DNA of 64,000 nucleotides, taken from Longimicrobium sp. (GTDB lineage Bacteria > Gemmatimonadota > Gemmatimonadetes > Longimicrobiales > Longimicrobiaceae). Below are positions 39,559 to 48,105 of the stretch, piece by piece. The position numbers and the translations under genes were made by a program. Below the pieces are notes generated by a model. It was not told the origin of the DNA and did no database searches. It saw nothing but the letters and a program-made list of their open reading frames with translations. The stretch lies in assembly GCF_035474595.1 (NCBI RefSeq), contig NZ_DATIND010000156.1:1-64000 (forward strand), read 5' to 3'. How positions within the stretch are numbered: position 1 is the first letter of the stretch; each line of letters begins with the position of its first letter.

Positions 39559-40534
39559 GCGCCGTCCCGCTCGTCTCCCGCGCCCACGCGGTGGCGGCGG
39601 CAAGGTCGGGGGGGAGCGGCGCCTCGAAGCGCATTTCCTCGCGCGTCCTCGGGTGCTGGAAGCGGAGCTCGGCGGCGTGGAGGAACTGGCGGGGGACGCG
39701 GCGCGCAAACGACTGCGCCCACCCGCGCTCGGCGCCGCCGAAGCCTTTCTCCCGCCCGGGCGCGTAGGTCGCGTCGCCGACCACGGGGTGGCCGAGATGG
39801 AGGAGGTGGATGCGGATCTGGTGCGTGCGGCCGGTCTCCAGCTCGGCGCGCAGCAGGTCGGCGGCGCGCCAGCGCTCCAGGCGGTGGAAGTGCGTGCGCG
39901 CCGGGCGTCCGTCGGGCACCACCCCCATCTTCTTTCGGTCGGTGGTGTGGCGGCCGATCGGCGCGTCCACGCTCGCCGTCTCCTGCGGGAGGTGGCCCCA
40001 GCAGGCGGTGAGATACGCGCGCCGGATCTTCCGCAGCTTCAGGTCGTGCGAGAGGGCGCGGTGCGCGTCGTCGTTCTTGGCCACGAGCATGAGGCCGCTG
40101 GTGTCCTTGTCCAGCCGGTGCACGATCCCCGGGCGCAGCACGCCGCCGATGCCGGACAGGTCGCGCACCCCGTGCAGCAGCGCGTTCACCAGCGTGCCGG
40201 TGCGGTGGCCGGCGGCGGGGTGCACGACCAGGCCGGCGGGCTTGTCGATCACCGCCAGGTCGGCGTCCTGGTAGACGATGTGGAGGGGGATGTCTTCCGC
40301 CGCGACGTCCGACGGCTCGGGAGCGGGGATGGTGACGGTGAGGCGGTCGCCCGGCGAGACGGGGTCCTTCTTGCGGACGGGCGCGCCGTTCAGCGTCACA
40401 CGGCCGTCGTCGATCCACTGCGTGGCGCGGCTGCGCGACACGTCGAGACGCGCGGCCAGCCACGCGTCCAGCCGGCCGGCCGCGTCGTCGCCGGCGGCCA
40501 GCTCCAGCGTGCGGTCAGTCGGCGGGCTCTGCAA
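39551..40534 (-). CDS. rluD: 23S rRNA-type pseudouridine synthase, RluD family
   Basis: A 327-residue enzyme. The S4 domain (residues about 15-75, RLDAWLAARLDVSRSRATQW) is followed by the catalytic domain with the RluA/D signature PGIVHRLDKDTSGL. The catalytic Asp sits in HRLDKDTSG. It converts uridines in 23S rRNA to pseudouridine; the exact site is not certain, so RluC/RluD ambiguity remains. It overlaps lspA by 20 bases, the classical lspA-rluD arrangement. Confidence 0.92.
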   Translation of the reverse strand: MQSPPTDRTLELAAGDDAAGRLDAWLAARLDVSRSRATQWIDDGRVTLNGAPVRKKDPVSPGDRLTVTIPAPEPSDVAAEDIPLHIVYQDADLAVIDKPAGLVVHPAAGHRTGTLVNALLHGVRDLSGIGGVLRPGIVHRLDKDTSGLMLVAKNDDAHRALSHDLKLRKIRRAYLTACWGHLPQETASVDAPIGRHTTDRKKMGVVPDGRPARTHFHRLERWRAADLLRAELETGRTHQIRIHLLHLGHPVVGDATYAPGREKGFGGAERGWAQSFARRVPRQFLHAAELRFQHPRTREEMRFEAPLPPDLAAATAWARETSGTALT

Positions 40535-41084
40535 TATCCAGCTCGGTTTCGATCTTCTGCTCCTCGCGCCAGAGCGAGTAGGCCAGCAGCAGCGCGCCGC
40601 AGGTCACGGCGATGTCGGCCACGTTGAACACCGGCCAGCGCGTTTCGCCCACCCCGAAGTCCAGGAAATCCACCACGCCGCGCGCCGAGCGCACCCGGTC
40701 GATCACGTTGCCGATGGCGCCGCCGGTCACGCTGGCGATGGCGATCAGCCGCAGCCGGTCGCGCCAGGGCGTGCCGCGGAACATCACCCAGAGCACGACC
40801 ACGGCCACGGCGGCCAGCGCCATGAACACCCAGCGTGACGCATCGCCCAGGTGCAGCCCGAACGCGGCGCCGGTGTTGTAGATGAAGGTCAGGCGGAAGA
40901 AGTCGCCGCCCACCTCCACCGGCGTGTACGGGCGGAGCGTGCGCAGGACCATGGCCTTGGTCACCTGGTCCAGCACGATCACGCCGCCCACGGTCGCGGC
41001 ATACAGCACCATCTTGCGGCGCGCCTCGTCGGCCGGGGTCGTTGCCGCCATGGGCTGGCTCTGCGTCATCACGTTCTCGGTCAT
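40515..41084 (-). CDS. lspA: signal peptidase II
   Basis: A 189-residue inner-membrane aspartyl protease that cleaves the signal peptide of diacylglyceryl-modified prolipoproteins. About four membrane helices are present. Catalytic motifs are GNVIDRVRSARGVVDFLDF and FNVADIAV, with the two Asp in NVIDR and FNVAD. It acts after Lgt (4626-5462). The N-terminal 20 residues are a polar extension. It overlaps rluD by 20 bases. The gap 41085-41312 upstream shows no gene. Confidence 0.95.
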   Translation of the reverse strand: MTENVMTQSQPMAATTPADEARRKMVLYAATVGGVIVLDQVTKAMVLRTLRPYTPVEVGGDFFRLTFIYNTGAAFGLHLGDASRWVFMALAAVAVVVLWVMFRGTPWRDRLRLIAIASVTGGAIGNVIDRVRSARGVVDFLDFGVGETRWPVFNVADIAVTCGALLLAYSLWREEQKIETELDIAEPAD

Positions 41085-41312
41085 CCGTTCATGCTTCGGT
41101 TCGCGCGCGCCGGCGCGGCATCATCGGCGGGAGTCCACCTGTTACCCGCGGACGCCGCCGGCCGGTCCCCATCCCCGCGACACGCGGGCGGTGGACGAGA
41201 ACGCGTGGGGCCGGGGTTCAGCAGCTTCCGGACCCGGGCCGCGCGGCGCGAAAAAAGATCGCGGAATATAACCGGCGCGGCAATTCGCCGCGCCTGCCCG
41301 CGATGCCGGTGT

Positions 41313-42029
41313 TCAATCCGGCTCCGCGGAGCCCGCGGGGCGTGCGCCGGGGGTGCCGGGCGCCATCAGCCCCGCGCCGGAGTCCATGCGGAAGTCGGCG
41401 AGGGTGCTGTCGTACGGTACCGCATCGGCCTGCACCGGGCCGATCTCCCTTCCGGAAGGGGTGAGGAGGTACAGCCAGTCGTACGAGCCGCCCGCCAGGA
41501 AGTAGCGGTGCTGCCCTACCAGCAGGTTTCCCGCGTACCGGCCCTTCTGCACCACCTCGGCCAGCCACCCGGGCGCCACGAACCGCTCGCGCCCCGCGTC
41601 CAGGTCGAACACGTGCACCGCCGCCGACACCGCCCACGCCGCCGACGCGAAGTAGATGCGGCGCCCGCCCGGCGAGAACTGCGGATCCTGCATCGCGGCC
41701 ACGATGCGCTCCACCGGCCGGGCGCCGTGGCCGCGCACCCGCATCGTGCGGCGCGTGCCGTCGGCGGCCACGGTCCACAGCTCGGTCGCCTCCTGCGTCC
41801 CGCTCCCCGTCTCCACCGGCAGGCCCGGCGTGGAGCGGACGTACGCCACCAGCCGCGCGTCGGGCGAGAGCGCCGCCTGCAGCGTGCGGCCGTCCGTGGT
41901 CAGCCGGCGAGCCGCACGGCCGTGCCCCGGCTCGAACCACACGTCGCCGTGGGTGACGACCACGCGCTGCGCGGCCGTGGCCGGCACGATCAGGAGCAGG
42001 AGGAGCGCGGCGAGCGTCAGAGGGCGCAT
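41313..42029 (-). CDS. exported PD40/TolB-like beta-propeller protein
   Basis: A 238-residue product with a signal peptide (MRPLTLAALLLLLIVPATAA). Then come repeated WD40-like/PD40 blades (RRLTTDGRTLQAALSPDARL, DPQFSPGGRRIYFASAAW and ERFVAPGWLAEVVQKGRYAG). It is probably periplasmic. The propeller is short for TolB, so it is only similar to that group. The start at 42029 matches the signal; upstream frame residues overlap the next gene. No partner function is suggested by its neighbours. Confidence 0.7.
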   Translation of the reverse strand: MRPLTLAALLLLLIVPATAAQRVVVTHGDVWFEPGHGRAARRLTTDGRTLQAALSPDARLVAYVRSTPGLPVETGSGTQEATELWTVAADGTRRTMRVRGHGARPVERIVAAMQDPQFSPGGRRIYFASAAWAVSAAVHVFDLDAGRERFVAPGWLAEVVQKGRYAGNLLVGQHRYFLAGGSYDWLYLLTPSGREIGPVQADAVPYDSTLADFRMDSGAGLMAPGTPGARPAGSAEPD

Positions 42030-42163
42030 GGAAGGACGGCGGTGAGGACGAGGCGGCCGGAGTGGACGAATCGGCGGCGCGTCTCCATCGCGCGGCCGGC
42101 CGCGGCGCCTCGCCGCCCGCGTCCAGCCGCCCACCGGCCGCTGCCCGGCCGATTCCCCCCTCA

Positions 42164-42928
42164 TCACCCGCGCCTCGCGTCCGGCTCCTCGTCGACCGTG
42201 TCCAGGATCATGATCTTCTGCCAGATCTTGTTGGACAGGCTGGCCGCCAGCGTCTCGATGTCGTTCACCGCGTCCAGCACCACCGGGTCGTTCACGTACT
42301 GCACGTGCAGCGCGGCCAGCTTGCTGCTCAGCGACAGCAGCTCCGAGCAGTAGTCCAGGTACCGCGCCAGCTCGAAGCGCGTGAGCGTGCGCCGCGGGCT
42401 GGAGGCCGTGTCCTTCCCGCCGCCCAGCACGAACTGCGGGTCCTTGGTCAGCTGGTGCATGTCCACGATGTGCGCGATGCTGCGCAGCCGGTGCAGCGCG
42501 CGGATCACCCGGCGCCGCTTCACCCGCGCTTCCAGCGAGACCAGGAAGAAAACGGCGAGCGAGAGGAAGACGACCTCGTTGACCCCCGCCTCCACCCCCT
42601 GCAGCAGCTCGGACAGGCTCTCGGCCCCCGGCGAGGCCGCCGGCGGCACGCTCACGAACAGCGACGCCAGCATGAGCGCGAACATGATCAGCGCGACCAC
42701 GCCGGCGAACGTGGCGATCCGGATCGTCCAGATGGGGCGGCGCAGGCGCGCCACGACCCGCTCCGTCTCGCCCCCGATGCGGGCCAGCTCGCCCGCCACG
42801 CGGCTGAGGCCCGAGCCGGGGAAGCGCTCCGCGATCCGCTGCTCCAGCCGCTCCACCGTGCCGATGATGAGGCCGGCCTGCAGCTCGCTGTACGCGCCGC
42901 CCGCCGGCGCCGCCATGTCGTTCGTCAT
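42164..42928 (-). CDS. hypothetical membrane protein with coiled-coil-like ends
   Basis: A 254-residue protein. Residues about 15-65 are a helical region (GTVERLEQRIAERFPGSGLS). Two membrane helices follow at about 68-92 (IRIATFAGVVALIMFALMLA) and 112-132, and the C-terminal 110 residues are helical and cytoplasmic. No family is recognised. Its ATG overlaps the stop of the acetyltransferase gene (ATGA), so the two are co-translated. Confidence 0.6.
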   Translation of the reverse strand: MTNDMAAPAGGAYSELQAGLIIGTVERLEQRIAERFPGSGLSRVAGELARIGGETERVVARLRRPIWTIRIATFAGVVALIMFALMLASLFVSVPPAASPGAESLSELLQGVEAGVNEVVFLSLAVFFLVSLEARVKRRRVIRALHRLRSIAHIVDMHQLTKDPQFVLGGGKDTASSPRRTLTRFELARYLDYCSELLSLSSKLAALHVQYVNDPVVLDAVNDIETLAASLSNKIWQKIMILDTVDEEPDARRG

Positions 42929-43671
42929 CCGCCCCCCGCCTCCCCGCGGAGCCGCACGGCCAGGCTGCGCGCGTACGGCACGAACCCCAGCCGCTCCGCG
43001 ATGGCGGCCGAGGGCGTGTTCGATTCCAGCGTCCGGTACTGCGCCACCAGCCGCCGCTCCAGCGCCAGCGCCGCGATCCGGCTCACCGCCGCGGCGGCGT
43101 GGCCCCGTCCGCGGTGCGCGGGATGGGCGACGACGGAGATGTGCGCGATCGACTTCCCCCACACCTCGTACCCCGCCAGCGCCGCCAGCTCGCCGTCCAC
43201 GAACGCGCCGGCGCACGGGTGCACGATCTCGCTCCCGCCGTGCTCCCACTCCGTCGCCGTCACCGCCGCGCGTAGCCGGGCGAGCGCCGGCTCGTCCCCC
43301 TCCGCCAGCAGGCGGACGGCGGGGGAGACGGGGAGCGGGCGGAAGGTGGCGCGGTCGGCGCAACGCACCGCCGCGGGGCCGACGATCGCCTCCACCGCAG
43401 CGCCGAAGATCCCCGCCCAGAGGGGCGCGGATGCATCCAGCCCGCCCGCGAGCGCCGCCTTGACGGGGTCGCGGAAGTCCGCGAACAGCGCGGGGGAGAT
43501 CGTGGCGACCGGCGCGGCCTCGCCGAAAGTCATGGCCTGCACGCCATGGTACGCGTCCGCCGCGGGGCGCGGGACGACGGTGGGGCGGCGCGGGAGCAGG
43601 GCGGTGTGGGAGCACCCGAAGACGCCCGCCCACCAGCCGTCCACGGCGCGGAGCGTCTCCGGATAGAGCAT
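42925..43671 (-). CDS. GNAT-family N-acetyltransferase
   Basis: A 248-residue protein. The C-terminal half (about 110-245) is a GNAT fold with the acetyl-CoA loop HPAHRGRGHAAAAV (R/Q-x-x-G-x-G/A type) and the ESNTPSAAIAERLGFVPYAR segment. The N-terminal half (about 1-100) is less typical and could set substrate choice. The substrate is unknown. The start is at ATG 43671. It is coupled by ATGA overlap to the membrane protein gene after it. Confidence 0.82.
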   Translation of the reverse strand: MLYPETLRAVDGWWAGVFGCSHTALLPRRPTVVPRPAADAYHGVQAMTFGEAAPVATISPALFADFRDPVKAALAGGLDASAPLWAGIFGAAVEAIVGPAAVRCADRATFRPLPVSPAVRLLAEGDEPALARLRAAVTATEWEHGGSEIVHPCAGAFVDGELAALAGYEVWGKSIAHISVVAHPAHRGRGHAAAAVSRIAALALERRLVAQYRTLESNTPSAAIAERLGFVPYARSLAVRLRGEAGGG

Positions 43672-43679
43672 GGCGGGGC

Positions 43680-44024
43680 TTACTTCGGCGCGTCGGGAAG
43701 CCGCTTGCAGGTCTGCTCCAGCAGCGGGCGCTCGTCCTCGCTGGCGGCGCGCGCCCGGGCGATGCACGACGCGTACGTCTGCGCAGGGCCCATGCGGTGC
43801 ACGGTGTCGCGGTTCTCCACCGGCGGCTCGGTGAATTCGGCCGGCGGCGTGTTGGGGCCCGTCTGCGGCGCGGCGTTGGTCTGCGGGGTGGGCGCGGGGC
43901 GCGTTCCCGCCGGCTGCGTGGAGTCCGCCGCCGCGTTCGCGCCGCCGTTGGCGTTCACGTCGCAGGCGGCGAGGAGAAGCGCCGCCGCGATTGCCGCCGT
44001 GGCGCGGGAGAGGATGCGGTTCAT
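43680..44024 (-). CDS. small lipoprotein
   Basis: A 114-residue product with a signal peptide ending in a lipobox (LLLAAC at residues 16-21), making it a substrate for Lgt and LspA. After the cysteine comes an Ala/Pro/Thr/Asn-rich linker and a short C-terminal helical part with two cysteines (ASCIARARAASEDERPLLEQ). No function is recognised. It lies 8 bases before the acetyltransferase gene and 41 after the purine nucleoside phosphorylase gene. Confidence 0.7.
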   Translation of the reverse strand: MNRILSRATAAIAAALLLAACDVNANGGANAAADSTQPAGTRPAPTPQTNAAPQTGPNTPPAEFTEPPVENRDTVHRMGPAQTYASCIARARAASEDERPLLEQTCKRLPDAPK

Positions 44025-44065
44025 CGGGATGCTCAGAAGGTTGGGGCGGATGGAGATGGGGCGCG

Positions 44066-44905
44066 CTACATCCGCGCGACGACGCCCTCCACCAGCCGGG
44101 TCAGGTTCGGCTCCGCGCGCCCCGCCGTGGCGATGATGGTGGCGATGTCGGCCTCCTCCAGCGCGTCCGGCAGGCACGCGTCGGTGATGATCGACACGCC
44201 CATCACCCGCATCCCCCCGTGCCGGGCCACGATCACCTCGGGAACGGTGCTCATCCCCACCACGTCGGCGCCCATCATCCGCAGCATGCGGTACTCGGCG
44301 CGCGTCTCCAGGTTCGGTCCGGCGACGGCGACATAGACGCCCGTGCGCAGCGGAATCTTCAGCTCCAGCGCCACTTCACGCGCCAGCTGCTGGAGCTCGG
44401 CATCGTACGGCTGCGACATGTCGGGGAAGCGCGGCCCCAGCGCGTCGTCGTTCGGCCCGGTGAGCGGGTTCTCGCCCAGCAGGTTGATATGGTCGGCCAT
44501 CAGCATCAGGTCGCCGGGCGTCCACAGCGGGTTCATCCCCCCGCACGCGTTGCTGGCGATCAGCGTGTCCACGCCCAGCGCCCGCATCACCCGCACGGGA
44601 AAGGTCACCTGCTGCAGCGTGTACCCTTCGTAGCGGTGGAAGCGGCCCTGCATGGCCACCACCGCCTTCCCCCCCAGCGTGCCGAAGAGCAGCCGCCCGG
44701 TGTGCGACTCGACCGTGGAGAGCGGGAAATTGGGGAGATCGGCATAGGGGATGGCGGTCTCCACCTGGATGCGCTCCGCCAGCCCGCCCAGCCCGGTGCC
44801 CAGGATGATTCCCACGCGCGGCGTTGCCTGCGTCCGCGCGCGGATGGCGGCGACGGTCTCGGCGATGCGCTCCGCCAGCGGCTTCGTGTCTCCTTCCACC
44901 CTCAC
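44066..44905 (-). CDS. punA: purine-nucleoside phosphorylase
   Basis: A 279-residue enzyme of the trimeric PNP family (inosine/guanosine). It has [13 protein letters not shown] (phosphate loop), [29 protein letters not shown] and [12 protein letters not shown]. It splits purine nucleosides with phosphate, releasing base and ribose-1-phosphate. GTG at 44905 overlaps the divIVA stop (GTGA); GTG at 44899 is a near alternative. The gene is coupled to divIVA and yggS. Confidence 0.94.
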   Translation of the reverse strand: MRVEGDTKPLAERIAETVAAIRARTQATPRVGIILGTGLGGLAERIQVETAIPYADLPNFPLSTVESHTGRLLFGTLGGKAVVAMQGRFHRYEGYTLQQVTFPVRVMRALGVDTLIASNACGGMNPLWTPGDLMLMADHINLLGENPLTGPNDDALGPRFPDMSQPYDAELQQLAREVALELKIPLRTGVYVAVAGPNLETRAEYRMLRMMGADVVGMSTVPEVIVARHGGMRVMGVSIITDACLPDALEEADIATIIATAGRAEPNLTRLVEGVVARM

Positions 44906-45423
44906 CCCTCCCCGTCGTCGATGCCGGCGCGGTCCACCTCGGCGTCCAGCCGGCCGAGCGCCGCGGTGCGCTCCTCTTCCTCCGAGATCTCGCCCAGCTG
45001 CCGCTCCACCAGCGCGCGGAACAGGCGCAGGAAGCGCACGCGCTGCCCCTGCACGCGCCGGAGCGCCTCGAGCGCGAAGGTCACCTGCCGCTTGGCGTCG
45101 GAGACGATGCGCTCGCCCTCGGAGCGCGCCTCGCGCAGCACCAGGTCGGCCTCGCGCTGGGCCTGCTCGCGCATCCCCTCGCGCAGCTGCTGGGCCGAGA
45201 CCAGGGCGTCGTTCATGGCCCGCTCGCGCTCGCGGTAGTCGGCGATGGCCTCGGCCATCTGCGCGACCTTGCCCGTGTTCGCCTGGTTCTCGCGGACCAG
45301 CTCCTCCATGCGGGCGACCACTTCGTCCAGGAAGTTGTCGACCGCCTCGGGGTCGTACCCCCGCATCACCCGCCGGAAGTCGCCCTTCTTCTTGCGGACG
45401 TCGAGCGGCGTAAGGTCGATCAT
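44902..45423 (-). CDS. divIVA: DivIVA domain protein
   Basis: A 173-residue coiled-coil protein. The N-terminal part ([20 protein letters not shown], then [15 protein letters not shown]) is the DivIVA membrane- and pole-recognising domain, followed by a long coiled coil and acidic end. In Gram-positives it marks poles; in this diderm its role is open, but it fits with the polarity genes here. It is coupled by ATGA to yggS and by GTGA to punA. Confidence 0.9.
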   Translation of the reverse strand: MIDLTPLDVRKKKGDFRRVMRGYDPEAVDNFLDEVVARMEELVRENQANTGKVAQMAEAIADYRERERAMNDALVSAQQLREGMREQAQREADLVLREARSEGERIVSDAKRQVTFALEALRRVQGQRVRFLRLFRALVERQLGEISEEEERTAALGRLDAEVDRAGIDDGEG

Positions 45424-46112
45424 CCCCGCTCCCCGAAGATGCTGGAGCCGACGCGGACCAGGGTGGCACCCTCTTCCACGGCGATCTCGAAGTCGTTGCT
45501 CATTCCCATCGAAAGCTCCCCGCCGCGGAAGGCGGGCAGCTGCCGCGCGGCCTCGTCGCGCAGCTCGCGCGTCGCGGCGAAGGCGCGGCGGACCACGGCC
45601 TGGTCGTCGGTGAACGGCGCCATCGTCATCATCCCCGCCAGCTCGATCCCCGGCAGCTCCAGGATCCGCCCGACGGCGTCCACCGCCCCGGCCGCCGGGA
45701 AGCCGCCCTTCGTGGCCTCGCCCGCCGAGTTCACCTCCACCAGCGCGCGCACGGTGACGCCCGCCTTCACCGCCTCGGCGGAGAGGGTCTCCGCCAGGCG
45801 CACCGAGTCGAGCGAGTGCAGCAGGTCGAAGAGCGGAAGCGCCTTCGCCACCTTGTTGCGCTGCAGGTGGCCGATCAGGTGCCAGCGCACGGCGCGCCGG
45901 CCCACCGCGTCCACCTTGTCGCCCAGTTCCTGCACCCGGTTCTCGCCCACGTCCGCCACGCCGGCGCGGATCGCGGCCTGGACGACGGCGGGGGGATGCG
46001 TCTTGGTGACGGCGACCAGCGTCACCCCGTCGGTGCGTCCCGCGCGCTGCCGCGCCCGCTCGATCCGCTCCCGCACCTCCGCCAGCCGGGCCGCGAGCCC
46101 ATCGGTTTCCAT
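45420..46112 (-). CDS. yggS: YggS family pyridoxal phosphate homeostasis protein
   Basis: A 230-residue PLP-binding TIM-barrel protein: [12 protein letters not shown] (PLP-lysine), [22 protein letters not shown] and [20 protein letters not shown] with a closing RVGSSIFG. It keeps PLP and amino acid pools in balance rather than acting as a racemase. The frame is open far upstream to 46817, but the ATG at 46112 gives the normal family length. It heads the yggS-divIVA-punA unit. Confidence 0.92.
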   Translation of the reverse strand: METDGLAARLAEVRERIERARQRAGRTDGVTLVAVTKTHPPAVVQAAIRAGVADVGENRVQELGDKVDAVGRRAVRWHLIGHLQRNKVAKALPLFDLLHSLDSVRLAETLSAEAVKAGVTVRALVEVNSAGEATKGGFPAAGAVDAVGRILELPGIELAGMMTMAPFTDDQAVVRRAFAATRELRDEAARQLPAFRGGELSMGMSNDFEIAVEEGATLVRVGSSIFGERG

Positions 46113-46263
46113 GGCGACGAACGTAAGCCCGGGCACGGGGTGCGGCAAGCCGTTCGGCGGCGCCAGTGCGTCCACGGCGAGAGCTTCCGTCCGGAGATGA
46201 CACCCATTAAGTTGAACAGAATATTTGCAAACCGCCGTCCATCTCCCCGCCTCCCGCTGCAAC

Positions 46264-46288
46264 GGTCTCGCGCACATGGCACGAGACC
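46264..46288. promoter_or_regulatory. palindrome ahead of the addiction module
   Basis: GGTCTCG, 11 bases, CGAGACC: 7-bp arms, 29 bases before the first start codon at 46317. It is suitable as an operator for the antitoxin-like product or as a transcript hairpin. No T-run follows. Confidence 0.4.
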
Positions 46289-46316
46289 TTCTACACATTG
46301 GGAAAGGAAGGATTGC

Positions 46317-46892
46317 ATGGGAACCGCGCTGCATCACGAGATGACGATCCCGCTCGACCAGCTCGAAGCCGAGCTCTTCCGGCTCCCCCGCGAAGAGCGC
46401 GCGCGCCTCGCCGACCTGCTGGCCGAAAGCGTGGAGCGCGAGATCGCCGAGTGGTGGGACGCAGAGTCCACGCGCCGGTACGAGGCTTTTCTCAGGGGCG
46501 AGATCGAAGCGGTGGATGCCAGGGAAGCGCTGGCACGGCTCCGTGCGGAATACACTCCGGGCACGCCCGAGTATGATTCCAGGCGCCGCGAGCGGGAACG
46601 ACCTCACTTCCAGACCGCACCCGAAGCCGTTAAAGTGGATGGAGATGCCAATCCTGGATGCGGAGGAGCGGTGAAGACGATCGACGAAGTTGCGGCGGAT
46701 GTGCTTTCCCGCCCGAGGGAGGAGCGCGAGCGGCTGGCCGAGGCACTGATCGCCAGCCTGCGCGTGGAACCTGCGGTCGAGGCGCCGTGGAACGAGGAGA
46801 TCCGCCGCCGGATCCACGACATCGATTCCGGAAAGACGAAGCTGGTTCCGGGTGACGATGTGCTCCGGGAGGCCGAGGAACTGCTCCGGTGA
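46317..46892 (+). CDS. tandem addiction-module antitoxin-like protein (possible double gene)
   Basis: The 192-residue open frame contains two copies of the addiction-module antitoxin pattern (TIGR02574/PF09720 type). Copy 1 is at residues 9-80 (PLDQLEAELFRLPREERARL) and copy 2 at 119-191 (TIDEVAADVLSRPREERERL). The residues joining them (about 85-117) look like translated spacer. GTG at 46671 has a strong GGAGGAG nearby and starts copy 2 exactly, so copy 2 may be translated on its own as a normal 73-residue antitoxin. The first ATG also has AAGGAAGG upstream. The frame overlaps the toxin start by 4 bases (GTGA). Confidence 0.75.
   Translation: MGTALHHEMTIPLDQLEAELFRLPREERARLADLLAESVEREIAEWWDAESTRRYEAFLRGEIEAVDAREALARLRAEYTPGTPEYDSRRRERERPHFQTAPEAVKVDGDANPGCGGAVKTIDEVAADVLSRPREERERLAEALIASLRVEPAVEAPWNEEIRRRIHDIDSGKTKLVPGDDVLREAEELLR
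46658..46673 (+). promoter_or_regulatory. internal ribosome-binding site and GTG start of the second antitoxin copy
   Basis: GCGGAGGAGCG then GTG at 46671-46673, in frame with the upstream antitoxin-like segment. It suggests that the second copy (46671-46892) is the true antitoxin partner of the toxin. Confidence 0.6.
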
Positions 46893-47185
46893 GGCCGCTG
46901 TGGTTCGACCCGAGCGCGAAAGCCGAGTATCTCGGCGCGATCGCGCGGCACAAGGCCGAATCGCAGGCGCGGGGAGCTGCCTTCGCGGAGGATTTTCGCT
47001 CCGCGCTGGATCTGATCCTCGAATATCCGAGAAGCCTCGCCGCCGGGCCCGAGGGCGTGCGAAACAAGCCGCTCCGCCGTTTCCCGTACACGGTCGTATT
47101 CCGCGTCACCGAAGAAGACGCGGTGGAGATCATCGCGCTGGCTCATCAGAGCCGTGAGCCGAGATACTGGCGCGACCGCCTCTGA
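46889..47185 (+). CDS. RelE/ParE family toxin
   Basis: A 98-residue protein: LWFDPSAKAEYLGAIARHKA, ALDLILEYPRSLAAGPEGVR, RNKPLRRFPYTVVFRV and EIIALAHQSREPRYWRDRL, the usual RelE/ParE fold order with a late His and Arg/Tyr. It should be an mRNA interferase or gyrase inhibitor; residue checks cannot separate them. It starts at GTG overlapping the antitoxin stop by 4 bases and ends at a strong terminator. Confidence 0.88.
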   Translation: MRPLWFDPSAKAEYLGAIARHKAESQARGAAFAEDFRSALDLILEYPRSLAAGPEGVRNKPLRRFPYTVVFRVTEEDAVEIIALAHQSREPRYWRDRL

Positions 47186-47218
47186 GCCCCGGCCGGCCTG
47201 CCGCCGAATTTTCAGACT

Positions 47219-47248
47219 AAGAGGGCCGCCATCGCTGGCGGCCCTCTT
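47219..47248. terminator. bidirectional terminator between the toxin and cdaA
   Basis: AAGAGGGCCGCCA, loop TCGC, TGGCGGCCCTCTT: a 13-bp perfect stem between convergent genes, with A/T tails on both sides. Confidence 0.85.
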
Positions 47249-47268
47249 CGTTCATCCTCCTGCGTCGC

Positions 47269-48105
47269 TCAGCCCTTCGGCGGCGGCGCGGATGCTCCGG
47301 CGCCGGATGCGATTGCCGCGGGCGCGCCGCCGTTCTCGCCCGGCAGCGCGCCGGCGGCGAGGATGTGCTGGAGCCTGTCCGGCGTCACGCCGCGGACCAG
47401 GCGGCCCCGGTGAGCGACCGAGACGATCCCGGTTTCCTCGCTGACCACGATCACCAGCGCGTCCGTCTCCTCGCTCAGGCCGAGCGCGGCGCGGTGGCGG
47501 GTGCCCAGGGTGCGGTCGGTCACGGGGAACTGCGTGAGCGGAAGGATGACGCCCGCGGCCACGATCTCGTCGCCCCGCACCACCGCGGCGCCGTCGTGCA
47601 GCAGCGAGTACGGGGTGAAGATGTTCTGCAGGAGCGGCGCGGAAACGCGGGCCTGCAGCTGCGTTCCCGTTTCCAGGTACTCGCCCAGCCCGATCTCCTC
47701 CTCGATGGCGATGATGGCGCCCACCTTGTCGCGCGACAGCTCCTCCACCGCCTCCACGATCTCGCCGGCCACCTCGCGCCCCTGCATTCCCGTGAACGCG
47801 CGGAAGATGCGGTTCTGCCCCAGGGCGGCCAGCCCGCTGCGCAGCTCCGGCTGGAAGACGATGAGCGCCGCGATCACGCCGAAGTTGAAGAGCTGCGTCA
47901 GCAGGTACTCCACCAGCGTGAGGCCCAGGATGCGCGAGACGACGTAGATGCCGACCAGGAGGAAAAAGCCCAGCAGCATCTGGAAGGCCCGCGTGCCCGC
48001 GAACACCAGCAGGATGCGGTAGATGACGGCGGCGACGAGGAGCACCTCCACCACGTCGCGCCACCCGGGCGCCAGGAAGGCGATGCGGTCGATCAGCGCG
48101 CCCAC
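47269..48105 (-). CDS. cdaA: diadenylate cyclase (c-di-AMP synthase)
   Basis: A 278-residue CdaA-type enzyme. Three N-terminal membrane helices (residues about 10-90) are followed by the DAC domain with LLHDGAAVVRGD (DGA motif) and TRHRAALGLSE (RHR motif). It makes c-di-AMP from two ATP, a messenger for osmotic and wall control. It is the last gene of the tilS-hpt-ftsH-folP run and overlaps folP by 13 bases. The start is at GTG 48105; upstream in-frame codons overlap folP and have no family similarity. The last 25 residues are a Gly/Ala/Pro-rich tail. Confidence 0.93.
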   Translation of the reverse strand: MGALIDRIAFLAPGWRDVVEVLLVAAVIYRILLVFAGTRAFQMLLGFFLLVGIYVVSRILGLTLVEYLLTQLFNFGVIAALIVFQPELRSGLAALGQNRIFRAFTGMQGREVAGEIVEAVEELSRDKVGAIIAIEEEIGLGEYLETGTQLQARVSAPLLQNIFTPYSLLHDGAAVVRGDEIVAAGVILPLTQFPVTDRTLGTRHRAALGLSEETDALVIVVSEETGIVSVAHRGRLVRGVTPDRLQHILAAGALPGENGGAPAAIASGAGASAPPPKG

